Shown in pieces: positions 53,869 through 63,404 of a stretch of DNA of 64,000 bases. The stretch is from NCBI GenBank assembly GCA_014607495.2, contig CP053170.1, forward strand, positions 6,696,001 to 6,760,000, given 5' to 3'. Numbering within the stretch: position 1 is the stretch's first letter; every line of letters begins with the position of its first letter. Below the pieces are notes generated by a model, which saw only the letters and a list, made by a program, of their open reading frames with translations, had not been told where the DNA came from and ran no database searches. A program made the position numbers and the translations under genes. The DNA comes from Carposina sasakii (lineage: Eukaryota > Arthropoda > Insecta > Lepidoptera > Carposinidae).

Positions 53869-53870
53869 TA

Positions 53871-54139
53871 TACAGAGTGTAACTAAAGGGGTATGTTAAC
53901 CGAAAAGCTATATAAATAGCCCACTAAAAGGAACCTACCCACAAAATTTCAGACTCGAAATCGCATGTTTATTTTTTCAGATAGTGTGGAGAATTCCTAA
54001 ACAATTCGGGAATGTACATACAATCTTTAAAAATAAACATGCCATTTCGAGTCTCAAATTTTGGAAATACCTAGGTTCTCTATAGTGGGCTGTTTAAATA
54101 GCTTTTCGGTTAACATACCCTTTTTGTTACAGCCTGTAT
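53871..54139. mobile_element. M2 fold-back MITE
   Basis: TACAGAGTGTAACTAAAGGG and CCTTTTTGTTACAGCCTGTA bound the element; inner arms GTATGTTAACCGAAAAGC and GCTTTTCGGTTAACATACCC are nearly perfect. Confidence 0.9.
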
Positions 54140-54319
54140 ATATAAACATGAACTTTTTTACTCATAATGCTAATTAGCACACCTTAGTACGAACTTGATA
54201 CCCACTACATTATGTAGTTCTTTAGTAATTTAATCAGTAAAATCGAGTTTGGCAGTTAACCAATGTAAAACCTACCTACTTTATAAATTAACATTCCTAC
54301 GAAATCTCCATATCCGGGA

Positions 54320-54860
54320 CTGAGTTTCCGAACATGGCTGTGGTAGTCAGAACTGCAGGTATCAGGATCATAAAGAAGATACAAATACACGTTTAGCATA
54401 GCTGGCCAGATGTTAATGTTCAGTACATACATACATACATATAATCACGCCTTTATCCCTTACGGGGTAGGCAGAGCACCAAGGGCCGATAGAACCACAT
54501 GGTGCCACTTCTGACCAATTTTGAGGGTATAGTTGAGATGTACAAGTTCGGTTAGCAGTGACAGGTGGTCAGCCCATCGCCTACAAAACACCAAGACCCT
54601 CTTGTCCCTCTACTGACTTGTACAGTATGTCCGGGAAGAGAAGCAGCTGTACGTTTTTTTTTTACTCCCAGAGCAGCATAGAAGAATAATCAATAATAAT
54701 TCTAATAATAATAAATAATCAATAATAAATAATAATAAAATAAGATCAATAATGATCACTAATAAGTTACATATTCATCAACTCGGAAAACGACCCTGAA
54801 CTCTTTAGTCGACTCTTACACCATGCACGGAAGGACATGCAGCTTATGTATTCTGAGTAT
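54320..54860 (-). mobile_element. Family Z repeat split by P
   Basis: Left: GTAGTCAGAACTGCAGGTAT, CACGTTTAGCATAGCTGGCC, AGATGTTAATGTTCAG. Right from about 54755: CACTAATAAGTTACATATTC, TTTAGTCGACTCTTACACCA, TGCACGGAAGGACATGCAGC. Confidence 0.7.
54424..54682 (+). mobile_element. Family P repeat, nested in Z
   Basis: (CATA)n, AATCACGCCTTTATCCCTTA, CGGGGTAGGCAGAGCACCAA, GTTAGCAGTGACAGGTGGTC and TTACTCCCAGAGCAGCATAG. AATAAT-type low-complexity DNA follows (54690-54750), possibly its decayed tail. Confidence 0.8.
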
Positions 54861-54925
54861 GCAGTGAAGAATCAGCACAGAGCTACGTCATGTCATAATA
54901 ATAGAATTGTTAGGTATATTACTTA

Positions 54926-55280
54926 TACAGGAAGTTTTTTTCAGGTACGTACTCCATGCATCAAATAAAGTAAGTTTATGCTAAAAAAAAGGATGTAATT
55001 TTTTTTAAATTACTTGATTGAGCGAAATTTATAGTGTCCAGTGTTTGTGCTAGTTTTTTCATATACAGATATTAAATTATTTATATGTGAAAAAATCTTG
55101 CTACACGCGTCTATGTGCATTTATGCAGAAAACGCCGTCTATTTACTCAACTTTCGACCCTAATATCTTGGGAACAAGACACTTCTCAGGTACGAGTATC
55201 CTTCTATGGAGAAAAATAATCGTGATGATGAGGAAATTCCGTAGTATTCAGGAACTTTGACAACCAAAAAACATTCTGTA
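54926..55280 (-). mobile_element. M1 MITE
   Basis: Reversed M1: CATCAAATAAAGTAAGTTTA, GCGAAATTTATAGTGTCCAG, AAATCTTGCTACACGCGTCT, GTGCATTTATGCAGAAAACG and ATGAGGAAATTCCGTAGTAT. The 3'-end CCTTCGTTAAGGG block is deleted. Confidence 0.8.
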
Positions 55281-55609
55281 TATAATATTAGTCTTACCCA
55301 AAGTCTGTGCACACCCTTACAAAATGGAGGAAACATATTTAATCAGAAATAACCCGACTACAAACGGTTAACCGATTCCGAAACTAAACTAATACTCGTA
55401 AGCAACAAGATACGAACTATTTGATCCAAAGTTTAATCAATTTAACTCGGCCGGTTCGTATTAAACTTTGGCCGACATGTTTTGTGTTTGTATTCTATCT
55501 TGTTTATGTTTCATTGGTCATGTGGGAAATTTAAATGGTAGTCCGATTCGAAAATATCTCCAATTAGATTTCGGGACAAATAATAATTAGATATCAATAA
55601 TATTATTAT

Positions 55610-55830
55610 GCTACTGCTAATATTATAAACGCGAAAGGTTGTTACGATGTTATATTTGTTGCTCTTTCACGCAAAAACTACAGAATGGATTTTTGATAAA
55701 ACTGCACAATAATATAGCTTACATATCAGAATAACACATAAGCTACAATTCATTATCATGTGAAGATATTTTTATCCTGGCTAATTTCGACATTTTTTTT
55801 TTCTGCAGTCCACACGGACGCGGACGGTTA
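55610..55830 (+). mobile_element. Helitron-like element, uninterrupted relative of 14490-15105
   Basis: GCTAATATTATAAACGCGAA, then CTCTTTCACGCAAAAACTAC, AGAATGGATTTTTGATAAAA, CAGAATAACACATAAGC and CTGCAGTCCACACGGACGCG. The CTAG end is missing. It supplies the empty site for the nested M1 insertion. Confidence 0.6.
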
Positions 55831-55894
55831 TGAATAATGTAGAGCAACTAACGCCATCTCCGTGGTCATGAATCATAGTCTAGGAAAGTTATGT

Positions 55895-56128
55895 CGGCAA
55901 AGTATAATAACAGTACCCCATATCTGCCCGTGGGTATCGTAAGAGGCGATTAAAGGCTTCCGGGAGGCGGGCAGCAGCGCCTCCCGTGCTGACAACATAG
56001 TCCGATAATCACACTGCGGTCACCAACCCATTTGCCCGGCGTGGTGACAAACCCCCTTATGGCAGTAGCCTTGTAGCGTACCCTGGAGGAGGCCTACGTT
56101 CAGCAGTGAATTTCAATAGGCTTAAGTG
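55895..56128 (+). mobile_element. Family V repeat
   Basis: TGCCCGTGGGTATCGTAAGA, GGCGATTAAAGGCTTCCGGG, AGGCGGGCAGCAGCGCCTCC, TAGTCCGATAATCACACTGC and GAGGAGGCCTACGTTCAGCA. Confidence 0.7.
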
Positions 56129-56189
56129 TGCTCTAGGGCTAGAATAGAATCAGGAAGGATCAGTAGATGAACTACAGTAATCAGCATAG

Positions 56190-56425
56190 TCCAATAGCAC
56201 AACAAGCTAAAGGGCAGTGGTCAAGGCACATAGAAGAACCGATAGTCGCCGATGAGGGCCGAAAAGTTCTATAGTGGCTACCACATACTGACAAGTGTGG
56301 GAAGGCTGTAAGATGATAACCTAGCCAGGACCGTAAGTATCTGCTGGATGCAGGCCGCTACCAACAGGTCGCAGTGGAGGTTGTTGGGAGAGGCCTATGT
56401 TTAGCAGACTTATAAACTGATGTCG
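56190..56425 (+). mobile_element. RTE-like non-LTR retrotransposon, 3' end
   Basis: CAACAAGCTAAAGGGCAGTG, GAAGAACCGATAGTCGCCGA, GTCGCAGTGGAGGTTGTTGG, GAGAGGCCTATGTTTAGCAG, ending in GATGATGACGATGATA. Degraded and 5'-truncated. Confidence 0.7.
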
Positions 56426-56519
56426 ATGATGACGATGATAACTCTAGAATTAATATAGGGGTAACTAATTAATGAGATAATACATAGAGAGATAAATATA
56501 ACCAAGTAGATACACAATA

Positions 56520-56775
56520 CTAGTTCACCAAAATACACTGTAGGTGGAGTTTTAAAACACATTCAGTGCCGGCGACTACGTATTTGCGTCTTTTAGACTT
56601 TCTAGAGGTGCCGCTGACGCTTATTTGCGTCCTCGCATTAGGCGTTGACGTGATATCGGCACCCTTAGAAAATCTGCCGGCAGCGAATGTGTCGCCAGGT
56701 GTAATCAAGCGCGGTGTCACGTTCCACTATGCCGAAAAGAAGATTGCAGAGCGGTTTTAATCAGAATAAATTAAC
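56520..56775 (+). other. Unidentified open frame, possible terminal exon
   Basis: A plus frame from a CAG at about 56563 to TAA at 56758-56760, about 64 codons, with notably G/C-ending codons (PLTLICVLALGVDVI; VSPGVIKRGVTFHYAEKKIA) and an AATAAA at 56765. The minus strand is also open here for 66 codons. Higher GC and an AATAAA-like signal favour a real past coding region. The family is unknown. Confidence 0.25.
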
Positions 56776-57520
56776 AGTCAACTTACATTGTTTCTTTTGA
56801 AGACCAAAAACTTATATCATAACACCTTTGAGTGCTATATGTTGACGCAGAGACACTGTTTTTTGGCTGGATTTTTACGGCGTCGATAGTACGTTGTATG
56901 AGACGGCGTCAATGGATCGATAGGATAAGTACTGTGTCAAAACATGCTCAAAGAAAATATTAATTTAGCATTAAGTTAGTACAGAAAATTCACTGTTCGC
57001 CGGCCCCATAACTATAAATGATAACACGCTAAGTCCACGAATAAATTTTCTTAAAGAGCATGAATTTCCAGTGCGGTTATAGCCGACCTCTTTCGCGGCT
57101 ATAAACACGGTTTCACCACTGCGAGTACGAGAACAATGCACATAATACATGAAGTTTATTCCACTACCCTCAATTTTAGGATTGGAAGTACTAATCGGCT
57201 TCAGAAAGGCCTAGGTAGGCCGGGCGGTGTGGACGGTGAAGGCATTTTGTTATATACCGTGGTAGCTGTTTCGGAATGTAACGCTTTAGATTTATTTTGA
57301 ATTCTTTTTATTCTTGCTTAGGTTACATATTCACACGAAAATGGAGTAGTCAGTGATAGTACGAGTATTGTTTAAAAAATAGATTAATCTAGAGAGCTAT
57401 CATGTCAATCAATTAAGGTAAGACCTATGTTCCGAAGTGGACTTCCTATGGCTTGAAAATGATGAAAAGTGATGAAGTTTATTTCCTATAAGAGATTAAG
57501 ATGGTTTGTATTATATATAT
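56776..57520. other. CpG-bearing DNA of unknown origin
   Basis: Less AT-rich than average (TAGCCGACCTCTTTCGCGGC, GGCCGGGCGGTGTGGACGGT). It may form one unit with the open frame just left of it. Confidence 0.3.
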
Positions 57521-57522
57521 TA

Positions 57523-57828
57523 CTAGCAGACCCGGCAAATGTTGTTTTGCCATGTAAAAGAGGTTGATCCTAGAGGGGTGAAAATTCATGGTTGTATGTA
57601 TTTTTGTATGCTGTATCATAAAAAAATAAAAACAAAAAATTTCGTCAAAAAAAATTTTAAAAAAAAATTTAGGGGTGGACCACCCTTAACATTTAGGGGG
57701 ATGAAAAATAGATGTTGTCCGATTCTCCACCCTAACCGATATGCATGCTAAGATTTACGAAAATTGGTCGAGCCGTTTCGGAGGAGTTTAACTTCTAACA
57801 CCGTGACACGAGAATTTTATATATTAGA
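57523..57828 (-). mobile_element. Intact-looking non-autonomous Helitron
   Basis: On the minus strand it begins TCTAATATATAAAATTCTCG (TC start, flanked by A) and ends GCCGGGTCTGCTAG followed by T, so the A|T target and TC...CTAG ends are all present. Interior TCCGAAACGGCTCGACCAAT is typical of the Lepidopteran group. Length is 306 bp with no gene; the 70-codon frame at 57539 is a repeat reading. Confidence 0.85.
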
Positions 57829-57831
57829 TTA

Positions 57832-59015
57832 TATATTCATTCGCAGACAAATTTCAATATAATATTAATGCCAACAATTTTTTATATTTATCTGATCAAG
57901 CAAATAGCTCAAATGGAACTACAGATCGCAATGTTTTGTGTATGTGTGTGTAGTTATGTGCAATCCTCAAATAAAAACCAATTCTATACTATAATGTTTA
58001 ACGTCCACATACTGGTATTTGTAGCTGTGGTTCGCAGTAACAAAATAATACAAACACCTTATACACCTTGAATTTTCCGTACACATTTGTTAGAGACTTC
58101 CACAACTAGTGCTTAGTCTATAAATGTCATTAGCCACAAATCGGTTGTAAATAATGCGCGTACACGTGCAATGTGCCGCAGCGTGTGAATCTCGGAGATG
58201 TCGATTGTGTTTTTATGAATATAGTTCCATATTACATAGTATATGGCAGTAAGTAATAGAATTTTCTAGAATATGCATATAATCCATGTAATTAACACAC
58301 ATATTCCAAGTATTTGGTTGTATACAGAGATACTTACTTTTCTCCTAGATCCAATTATTTTTATAGAGTTATATCATGAAAATCGGAAAGTAGAGCTATT
58401 TGATATAATAACTAATAATATTGTCTATAAAGTTAAAATAATAATGAGCCTAATTAGTTTGATCTGCGCAATTATAGTGTTTGCGAATCAAACGTAATTA
58501 CCATACTAATAGGTATTTCAAAAATGAAAGCTTGTGCTAGTGAGTGGACAGGTGAATGAAATGATGTTCTAATTCACATAGTCTGCATGTCGATGATGAT
58601 AATTTATATGCCTAATATTTACACAGCGAAATAGCCTGGTCTTTCAAAAGTGCACCCTGCAAAGCTATATTGGGCTAAAATAACACGTATGTTTTATATA
58701 ATTTTTTAGTAGTGCATCTTTAGCGTGCTTTCTCAACTAATTGTTCATATTTTTTCAAATCGTAATTCTGTCATCATATCGCCGGCCCCGGAGAATAAAA
58801 TGCTAATTGCAAAAACGCAATTTTACACGAAAAATAAAAAACATATTTATTGAAATAACTCAAGTTACGTTTAACTTAGGAACTTGGGAGATGTCTTCAG
58901 TTATAGCTAATTTTTTATGTTATCTTTGTTATTAGTTTATATAACTGTTTCAGGGTAGTTTTCATGAAATCTTAAGATACCACAAGTTGCAATGTAAAAG
59001 AGCTGACAAAATACC
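57832..59015. other. No recognisable feature
   Basis: AT-rich. The frames at 57868-58071 and 58273-58497 are hydrophobic and Ile-rich, as expected by chance. Confidence 0.4.
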
Positions 59016-59019
59016 GTAG

Positions 59020-60175
59020 CGCAAAAACTTGTATCATTGCGGATGAAACTGGCAACATCCTTACTGATAAGGACAAGGTATTGGAAAGATGGAAGCGGTA
59101 CTGCACGACGCTGTATGACACTGGCCAACCTGTTGCTATTAAAGATCAACCCAAATCAACACAAGAACCCGATATACTGCAGTCTGAGGTGGAACGCGCC
59201 ATCACCAGCCTAAAAGAAAAGAAATCTCCCGGTAAAGATTGAATTCCTGCTGAGCTATTAAAGAGTTTAGGTACAGCGGGTATACAATACTTACTAAACA
59301 TCTGCAATTCCATCTGGAAAACCAGGAAGTGGCCTACTGAATGGACAGAATCTCTGTTTATCCCTCTATACAAGAAAGGTTCCAAAATAGACTGCAGTAA
59401 CTACAGAACACTCGCACTTATACCGCATGTTAGTAAAATTCTCTTGTACATCATCAATCGCAGACTCAAACACTTTCTTGACTGGCAAATCCCAGTAGAA
59501 CAAGCTGGGTTTGTCACAGGCAAAGGTACAAGGGAGCAAATATTGAATATCCGCCAGATAATCGAAAAGAGCCGTGAATTGTCCTTGAGCCCCTGTAATA
59601 CTCTGCTTTATCGACTATGCAAAGGCCTTCGATTGCGTGCACTGGGATAAATTGTATAGCTATGGCCAAAGACGCGATGACACGTCTTCAGAACATTTGG
59701 AAAAATCGGGGAATAAGCTTCAGGACAAAGACACGTTTGGTTAGGGCCCTAATATTTCCGATTTGCCTGTATGGAGTGGAGACATGAACAATCCGAGAAA
59801 GAGAGAGACAGAGAATAGATGCATTCGAAATGTGGTGCTGGAGGCGGATGCTTCGAATACCGTGGACAGCTAAACGCACAAATGTATCTATTCTCTCCCA
59901 ACATGGCATAGAAACTCGATTGTCAAGCTTATGTCTGCAACGCATACTTTCCTATTTCGGTCACATAATGCGGAGAGGAGATGATAGCCTTGAAAAATTG
60001 GTCATTGTTGGCAATACCGAAGGAAAGAGATCGCGATGCCGGTCACCAACACGATGGTCTGACCAAGTGAAAGGGGTCTCATCCCTACCTGGATTCTACG
60101 AGGTGGTGAAGGCTGCTTCTGACTCGTTCACTTGAAAAGCTCCAGTGACCACGATCCTCAGTAATGAGGGACCGA
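59020..60175 (+). pseudogene. Dead non-LTR retrotransposon polyprotein with internal deletion
   Basis: Left part reads as a LINE region just before and within the reverse transcriptase: LERWKRYCTTLYD, EVERAITSLKEKKSPGKD, stop, IPAELLKSL, WKTRKWPTEWTESLFIPLYK, NYRTLALIPHVSKILL, then QIPVEQAGFVTGKGTREQIL and, after a frameshift, IDYAKAFDCVHWDKL. It then jumps to a C-terminal domain (RLVRALIFPICLYGVE; stop; FEMWCWRRMLRIPWT; RILSYFGHIMRR; GKRSRCRSPTRWSDQV). The central block with the YxDD active site is deleted, and at least two stops and one frameshift are present. It cannot encode an active enzyme. The clade is not certain; the text is close to insect elements usually labelled endonuclease-reverse transcriptase. 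Confidence 0.85.
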
Positions 60176-60179
60176 CTAG

Positions 60180-60495
60180 AGAGAGAAAACAAGATTGTTA
60201 CCATTGTGGAAGCGAGAGGCCATATAAGCTATTTAGCTTCTAAAAGTCTTATTGTAAGCTTTTTTGCACTTCGCACGGCACCAATTTACGGATGAAAGTA
60301 AAAATCAAGGCAGTATTATCCTCTCACACTTTCTGTGACAGCTTAATAATATAGCTTATTATGTTATAATTTGGTTCAGATTCGGTAATTAGCGAATTAT
60401 TATATTGTATTGTAGTTGAAAGTGTGCTCTTACCTGTCTAACTTGTGATTTTACTCATTATGTTAACATTCATTTTGGAAAATCTTAGGGTATAC
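60180..60495. other. No recognisable feature
   Basis: AT-rich spacer between the dead LINE and an M1 copy. Confidence 0.4.
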
Positions 60496-60498
60496 CTA

Positions 60499-60881
60499 TA
60501 CAGGCTGCTTTTTTCGTGGCCACCCATAACGAAGGGTACATACTCTATACATCATATAGGTAAAGTAAGTTTATGCCAAAAAAAAATCCTGGGAAACGAT
60601 GTAATTTTTTTTTTCAAATTTCTTGATGGGGAAAAATTTATAGTATCCAGTGTTCATGCTAGTTTTATCATAGACAGATATTAATTATTTCTCGTGAAAA
60701 ATCTTGCTTCGCGCGTCCATGTGCATCTATGCAGAAAAACGCAGTCTATTTACTCAACTTTGGACCCTGATATCTTGGGAATCAGACACTTCCCAGGTAT
60801 GCTTCCGAGGAGAAAAATGATCGTGATGATGAGGAGATTCCGTAGTTTTCGGGAACGTTGACGACCAAAAATCAACCTGTA
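60499..60881 (-). mobile_element. M1 MITE, near full length
   Basis: TACAGGCTGCTTTTTTCGTG at the left, GACGACCAAAAATCAACCTG with TA at the right. It lies 6 bp from a Q element. The 79-codon frame inside is a chance reading. Confidence 0.85.
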
Positions 60882-60887
60882 CATATA

Positions 60888-61206
60888 ATAAAAATGTAAC
60901 GGATCGCTGTCTGTACATGGAAGATTTATGAGAAAAAAATATTATAGGAGACCTTTATCAACGCAATACTATCCAAAAGAATGGATTTTTGGAATTTTTG
61001 TCTGTTTGTCGGTTTGTCTCTGCGTTTGTGCACGCTAATCTCAGAAACGGCTGAACCGATTTCGATGCAGTTTCAGGAATATATTGAGACAGGTCCCACT
61101 TAACATATAGGCTACTTTTATCCCGGGAAAATGTTTTTTCTCGGATAATTTCGACATTTTGTTTTTTTTGTAGTCACGCGGACGGAGTCGCGGGCGTCCA
61201 CTAGTA
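60888..61206 (+). mobile_element. Q Helitron-like element, near full length
   Basis: ATAATAAAAATGTAACGGAT, CGCTGTCTGTACATGGAAGA, repeated TTTGTCTGTTTGTCGG, GGCTGAACCGATTTCGATGC, GGTCCCACTTAACATATAGG and CGCGGACGGAGTCGCGGGCG, with TCCACTAGT at the end. The terminal CTAG|T fits a Helitron. Opposite orientation to 39716-40042. Confidence 0.75.
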
Positions 61207-61229
61207 CCTAATACATACGCCATAATACA

Positions 61230-61445
61230 CTCGTGTATGTTCTCGAAATGGGATAGCCAGAACTTTAGGATTATAAAGGGGCTCTCATAGCCACGTTTAG
61301 CATAGCGGGGACATATGTATATGACAATGTATCAGCGACAATGCTGGCTCATCTCCTGAGAGAATGCCCTAATTCCTTAGTTGACTCTCACGACATGCAC
61401 GGAAGGTGATGCAGCTTATGTATTCTAGTGAAGCCCCGCATCCGC
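61230..61445 (-). mobile_element. Family Z repeat, near complete
   Basis: GTTCTCGAAATGGGATAGCC, CCACGTTTAGCATAGCGGGG, TCATCTCCTGAGAGAATGCC, GACTCTCACGACATGCACGG and TAGTGAAGCCCCGCATCCGC. Confidence 0.8.
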
Positions 61446-61542
61446 ACAAGACCATATCAGGACAGGGTGTTATAAAAATCGTGATAATTGAACAACTTGT
61501 TTGCTGCTGATCATAATAATATGTTAAACCAAGACCCTAACA

Positions 61543-61902
61543 TACAGGGTGTAAAAAGACAACAATGTTTTCTTAATACCTCGTATTCTTTGTAAGGTTA
61601 CGATCATTTTCTTCTATGGAACCAACCCTGGGAAACGCAAAGCACAAACCAACCCTGCGCAAAGTACAAATGTACCTACAAAACTAACATTATAACATTT
61701 TGACATGATATCTTTGAAAAAAATGTTTCTTAACCGATTTCAGATGGATTTATGTAAAAAAATGATAATATTAATGTAACTTTGGACCTCAATATCTTGG
61801 AAACCCGTGGTTTCCCAGGGATGCTTCCATAGAAAAAAAATATCGTGATGTTACAAAGAATACGAGGTTTTAAAAGAACAAAGTTTTTTTTTACACCCAG
61901 TA
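61543..61902. mobile_element. M3 MITE
   Basis: TACAGGGTGTAAAAAGACAA at the left and TTTTTTTTACACCCAGTA at the right. Arms AATACCTCGTATTCTTTGTA and TACAAAGAATACGAGGTTTT are inverted. Relative to the 24890 copy the interior is in the opposite orientation. Confidence 0.85.
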
Positions 61903-61944
61903 TAGTCGAAGAAAAACACAAAAATATTAACAAAACATTTAATA

Positions 61945-62035
61945 ATTAAAGCGACGGTAGGCTCATCCCTTAGCACGTGGGACTTAATTAAACTGGTGAA
62001 AAGTGGGTGTGTACTTTGCAGACTTCTGCTCAACC
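61945..62035 (+). repeat. GCGRCGGTAGGCTCAT repeat
   Basis: AAAGCGACGGTAGGCTCATC recurs as AAAGCGGCGGTAGGCTCATT near 3368, with partial homology afterwards (CCCACTTT/AAAGTGGG region). This is a small dispersed repeat just downstream of the transporter gene. Confidence 0.4.
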
Positions 62036-62078
62036 TCTTTAGAAGCTAATGAGCGTTGCTATAATGTATCTATCTGTA

Positions 62079-62084
62079 TTTATT
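62079..62084 (-). terminator. Poly(A) signal of the sugar transporter gene
   Basis: AATAAA on the minus strand, 21 bp past the stop codon. The short 3' UTR is plausible for a compact insect gene. Confidence 0.5.
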
Positions 62085-62104
62085 AATTTAATACCAAACA
62101 CGTC

Positions 62105-62335
62105 TCATTTTCTTCTTCCACTGCGAAGTACTTCTTGAATCTGGTCAGTTGAAAGACCTTTAGTTTCTGGTACAGCCAGGAAACTGTACACACCGTTTAA
62201 AGCGGCTACCGCAGCGAAGGAGTAACAGGCTCCATGGAAACCGATCAACATCTGCACGAAGGGGAAGATGCCTATAATGACGAAGTTGAGGAACAGCACC
62301 CACTCTATTATCAGCATTGAGGCTATCGATTGCAC
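62105..62335 (-). CDS. MFS sugar transporter (trehalose-transporter-like), last exon
   Basis: Final coding exon, 76 codons plus TGA. A strong acceptor TTTTTCAG precedes 62335, and the exon joins in phase 0 to 62689-62871 as ...FVSE|VQSIASML. It carries two membrane segments (LIIEWVLFLNFVIIGIFPFV and YSFAAVAALNGVYSFLAV, TM11 and TM12) and then PETKG, the signature that ends TM12 in the sugar porter family. A short basic tail (IQEVLRSGRRK) faces the cytoplasm. Known for the family: facilitated hexose or trehalose transport across the plasma membrane. Insect genes of this kind often form tandem clusters. The substrate cannot be told from the C terminus alone. Confidence 0.9.
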   Translation of the reverse strand: MQSIASMLIIEWVLFLNFVIIGIFPFVQMLIGFHGACYSFAAVAALNGVYSFLAVPETKGLSTDQIQEVLRSGRRK

Positions 62336-62394
62336 CTGAAAAAGATAGACAAGAATATGGTTAGAAAAATATTTAAAGATTAAGCAAAAAGTAG

Positions 62395-62455
62395 CTTTTA
62401 GTGTTGGACGCCCTCCGGCCAGATGGACCGTGCTGAACGATGACTTGAAGTCATG
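62395..62455 (+). mobile_element. RTE-like scrap in the transporter intron
   Basis: GGACGCCCTCCGGCCAGATG, GACCGTGCTGAACGATGACT reads as RPPARWT..DDL, the end of an RTE ORF2. Confidence 0.5.
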
Positions 62456-62688
62456 ATGCGTTGATGAGTTTCCAAACTGTAATTTTGCATGCGCTCATAT
62501 TAAAAAAATGTGGGTGAACCCCCATCTAAAAATATCGGGAGCCGCCCCTGCCTATAAGGTTTATAGGGTTTCATATATGATTTTCAAATTAGTTAACTGA
62601 TTATTTTTCGATTTCAGTTAGTACCATACTAGTAGTTGTTTCTAGTTTTAATTATTGTTACTATCCATAAACTTTGCATACAACATAC

Positions 62689-62871
62689 CTCAGAAACAAA
62701 CACCTCAGCTAGCAGAATGTAAGGCACAGTACCGGCACCAAGGGTGAAAGAGAAGCAGTACAGCAGTAATGATACAGCCGTCATCCAAGCCGGTCCCGTA
62801 CGACTTTGCATCAGGAATCCAAGACTGACCATGCAAATCAACACCAATATACATGATGCTAGGATTAAAAT
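62689..62871 (-). CDS. MFS sugar transporter (trehalose-transporter-like), penultimate exon
   Basis: A phase-0 exon of 61 codons between the acceptor CTGTTTCAG before 62871 and the donor GAG|GTATGT after 62689. It encodes TM9 (ILILASCILVLICMVSLGFL), a short loop (QSRTGPAW) and TM10 (SLLLYCFSFTLGAGTVPYIL), then LAEVFVSE. That matches the PWLLMGELFP-EVRG region of sugar porters, but with YILLAEVF and with Gln-Ser in place of the usual Arg-Gly after EV. Loss of that Arg is atypical and may mark a divergent paralogue. Earlier exons lie beyond the right edge. The intron upstream holds an M4 MITE only 36 bp from the acceptor side. Confidence 0.88.
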
Positions 62872-62907
62872 CTGAAACAGAAAGAGTTTACATACAATAC
62901 ATACATA

Positions 62908-63393
62908 TACAGGGTGTGGGTGACAGCCAGGCAAATACTGAAATGCTGAACAAGTACCATTCTGCTGAGTTATACGAGTAAGACCGTGTTATAACTCGCA
63001 GGAAATGTATTTTTCATTTAATTTATCAGTAATCTTTGCTCGCCGCGCCAATTGTATCGAGCGATCATGTGACTAATTAAATGGGCCTATTGGTTATTGT
63101 GTAATACATTGCTGTTTTTTGGATCACTTATGACTCTCCATTAGGGTTGATCAGGTTTTTGAACTCTTTTGAGGGCAACTTTTTTTAAATCATCTTTTGG
63201 TTAAAAAAAAACTTTTTAAAGTCATTATCTAAGGCCTAATTAAACGAACTAAACTATTTTTTCCTGAAAATATTTTTTTTTTAAATCGGAAAATTTTGGT
63301 ATTTCCTGCGAAAATTTTCAGTGTTTTTTACGTCAGAATCATGGTCTGAAGTCATGGTATCAATATTTGCCTGGCTGTCACAAACATCCTGTA
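62908..63393. mobile_element. M4 MITE in the transporter intron
   Basis: TACAGGGTGTGGGTGACAGC at the left and GCTGTCACAAACATCCTGTA at the right. Interior in inverse order to 15382-15859 (AAATGGGCCTATTGGTTATT, GGATCACTTATGACTCTCCA, AATCATGGTCTGAAGTC). Confidence 0.85.
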
Positions 63394-63404
63394 TATACAA
63401 GTAT

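Noticed and set aside
54690..54760. CRISPR-like or centromeric repeat array
   Set aside because: Only low-complexity AATAAT/ATCAAT DNA after a P copy, with no regular repeat-spacer pattern.
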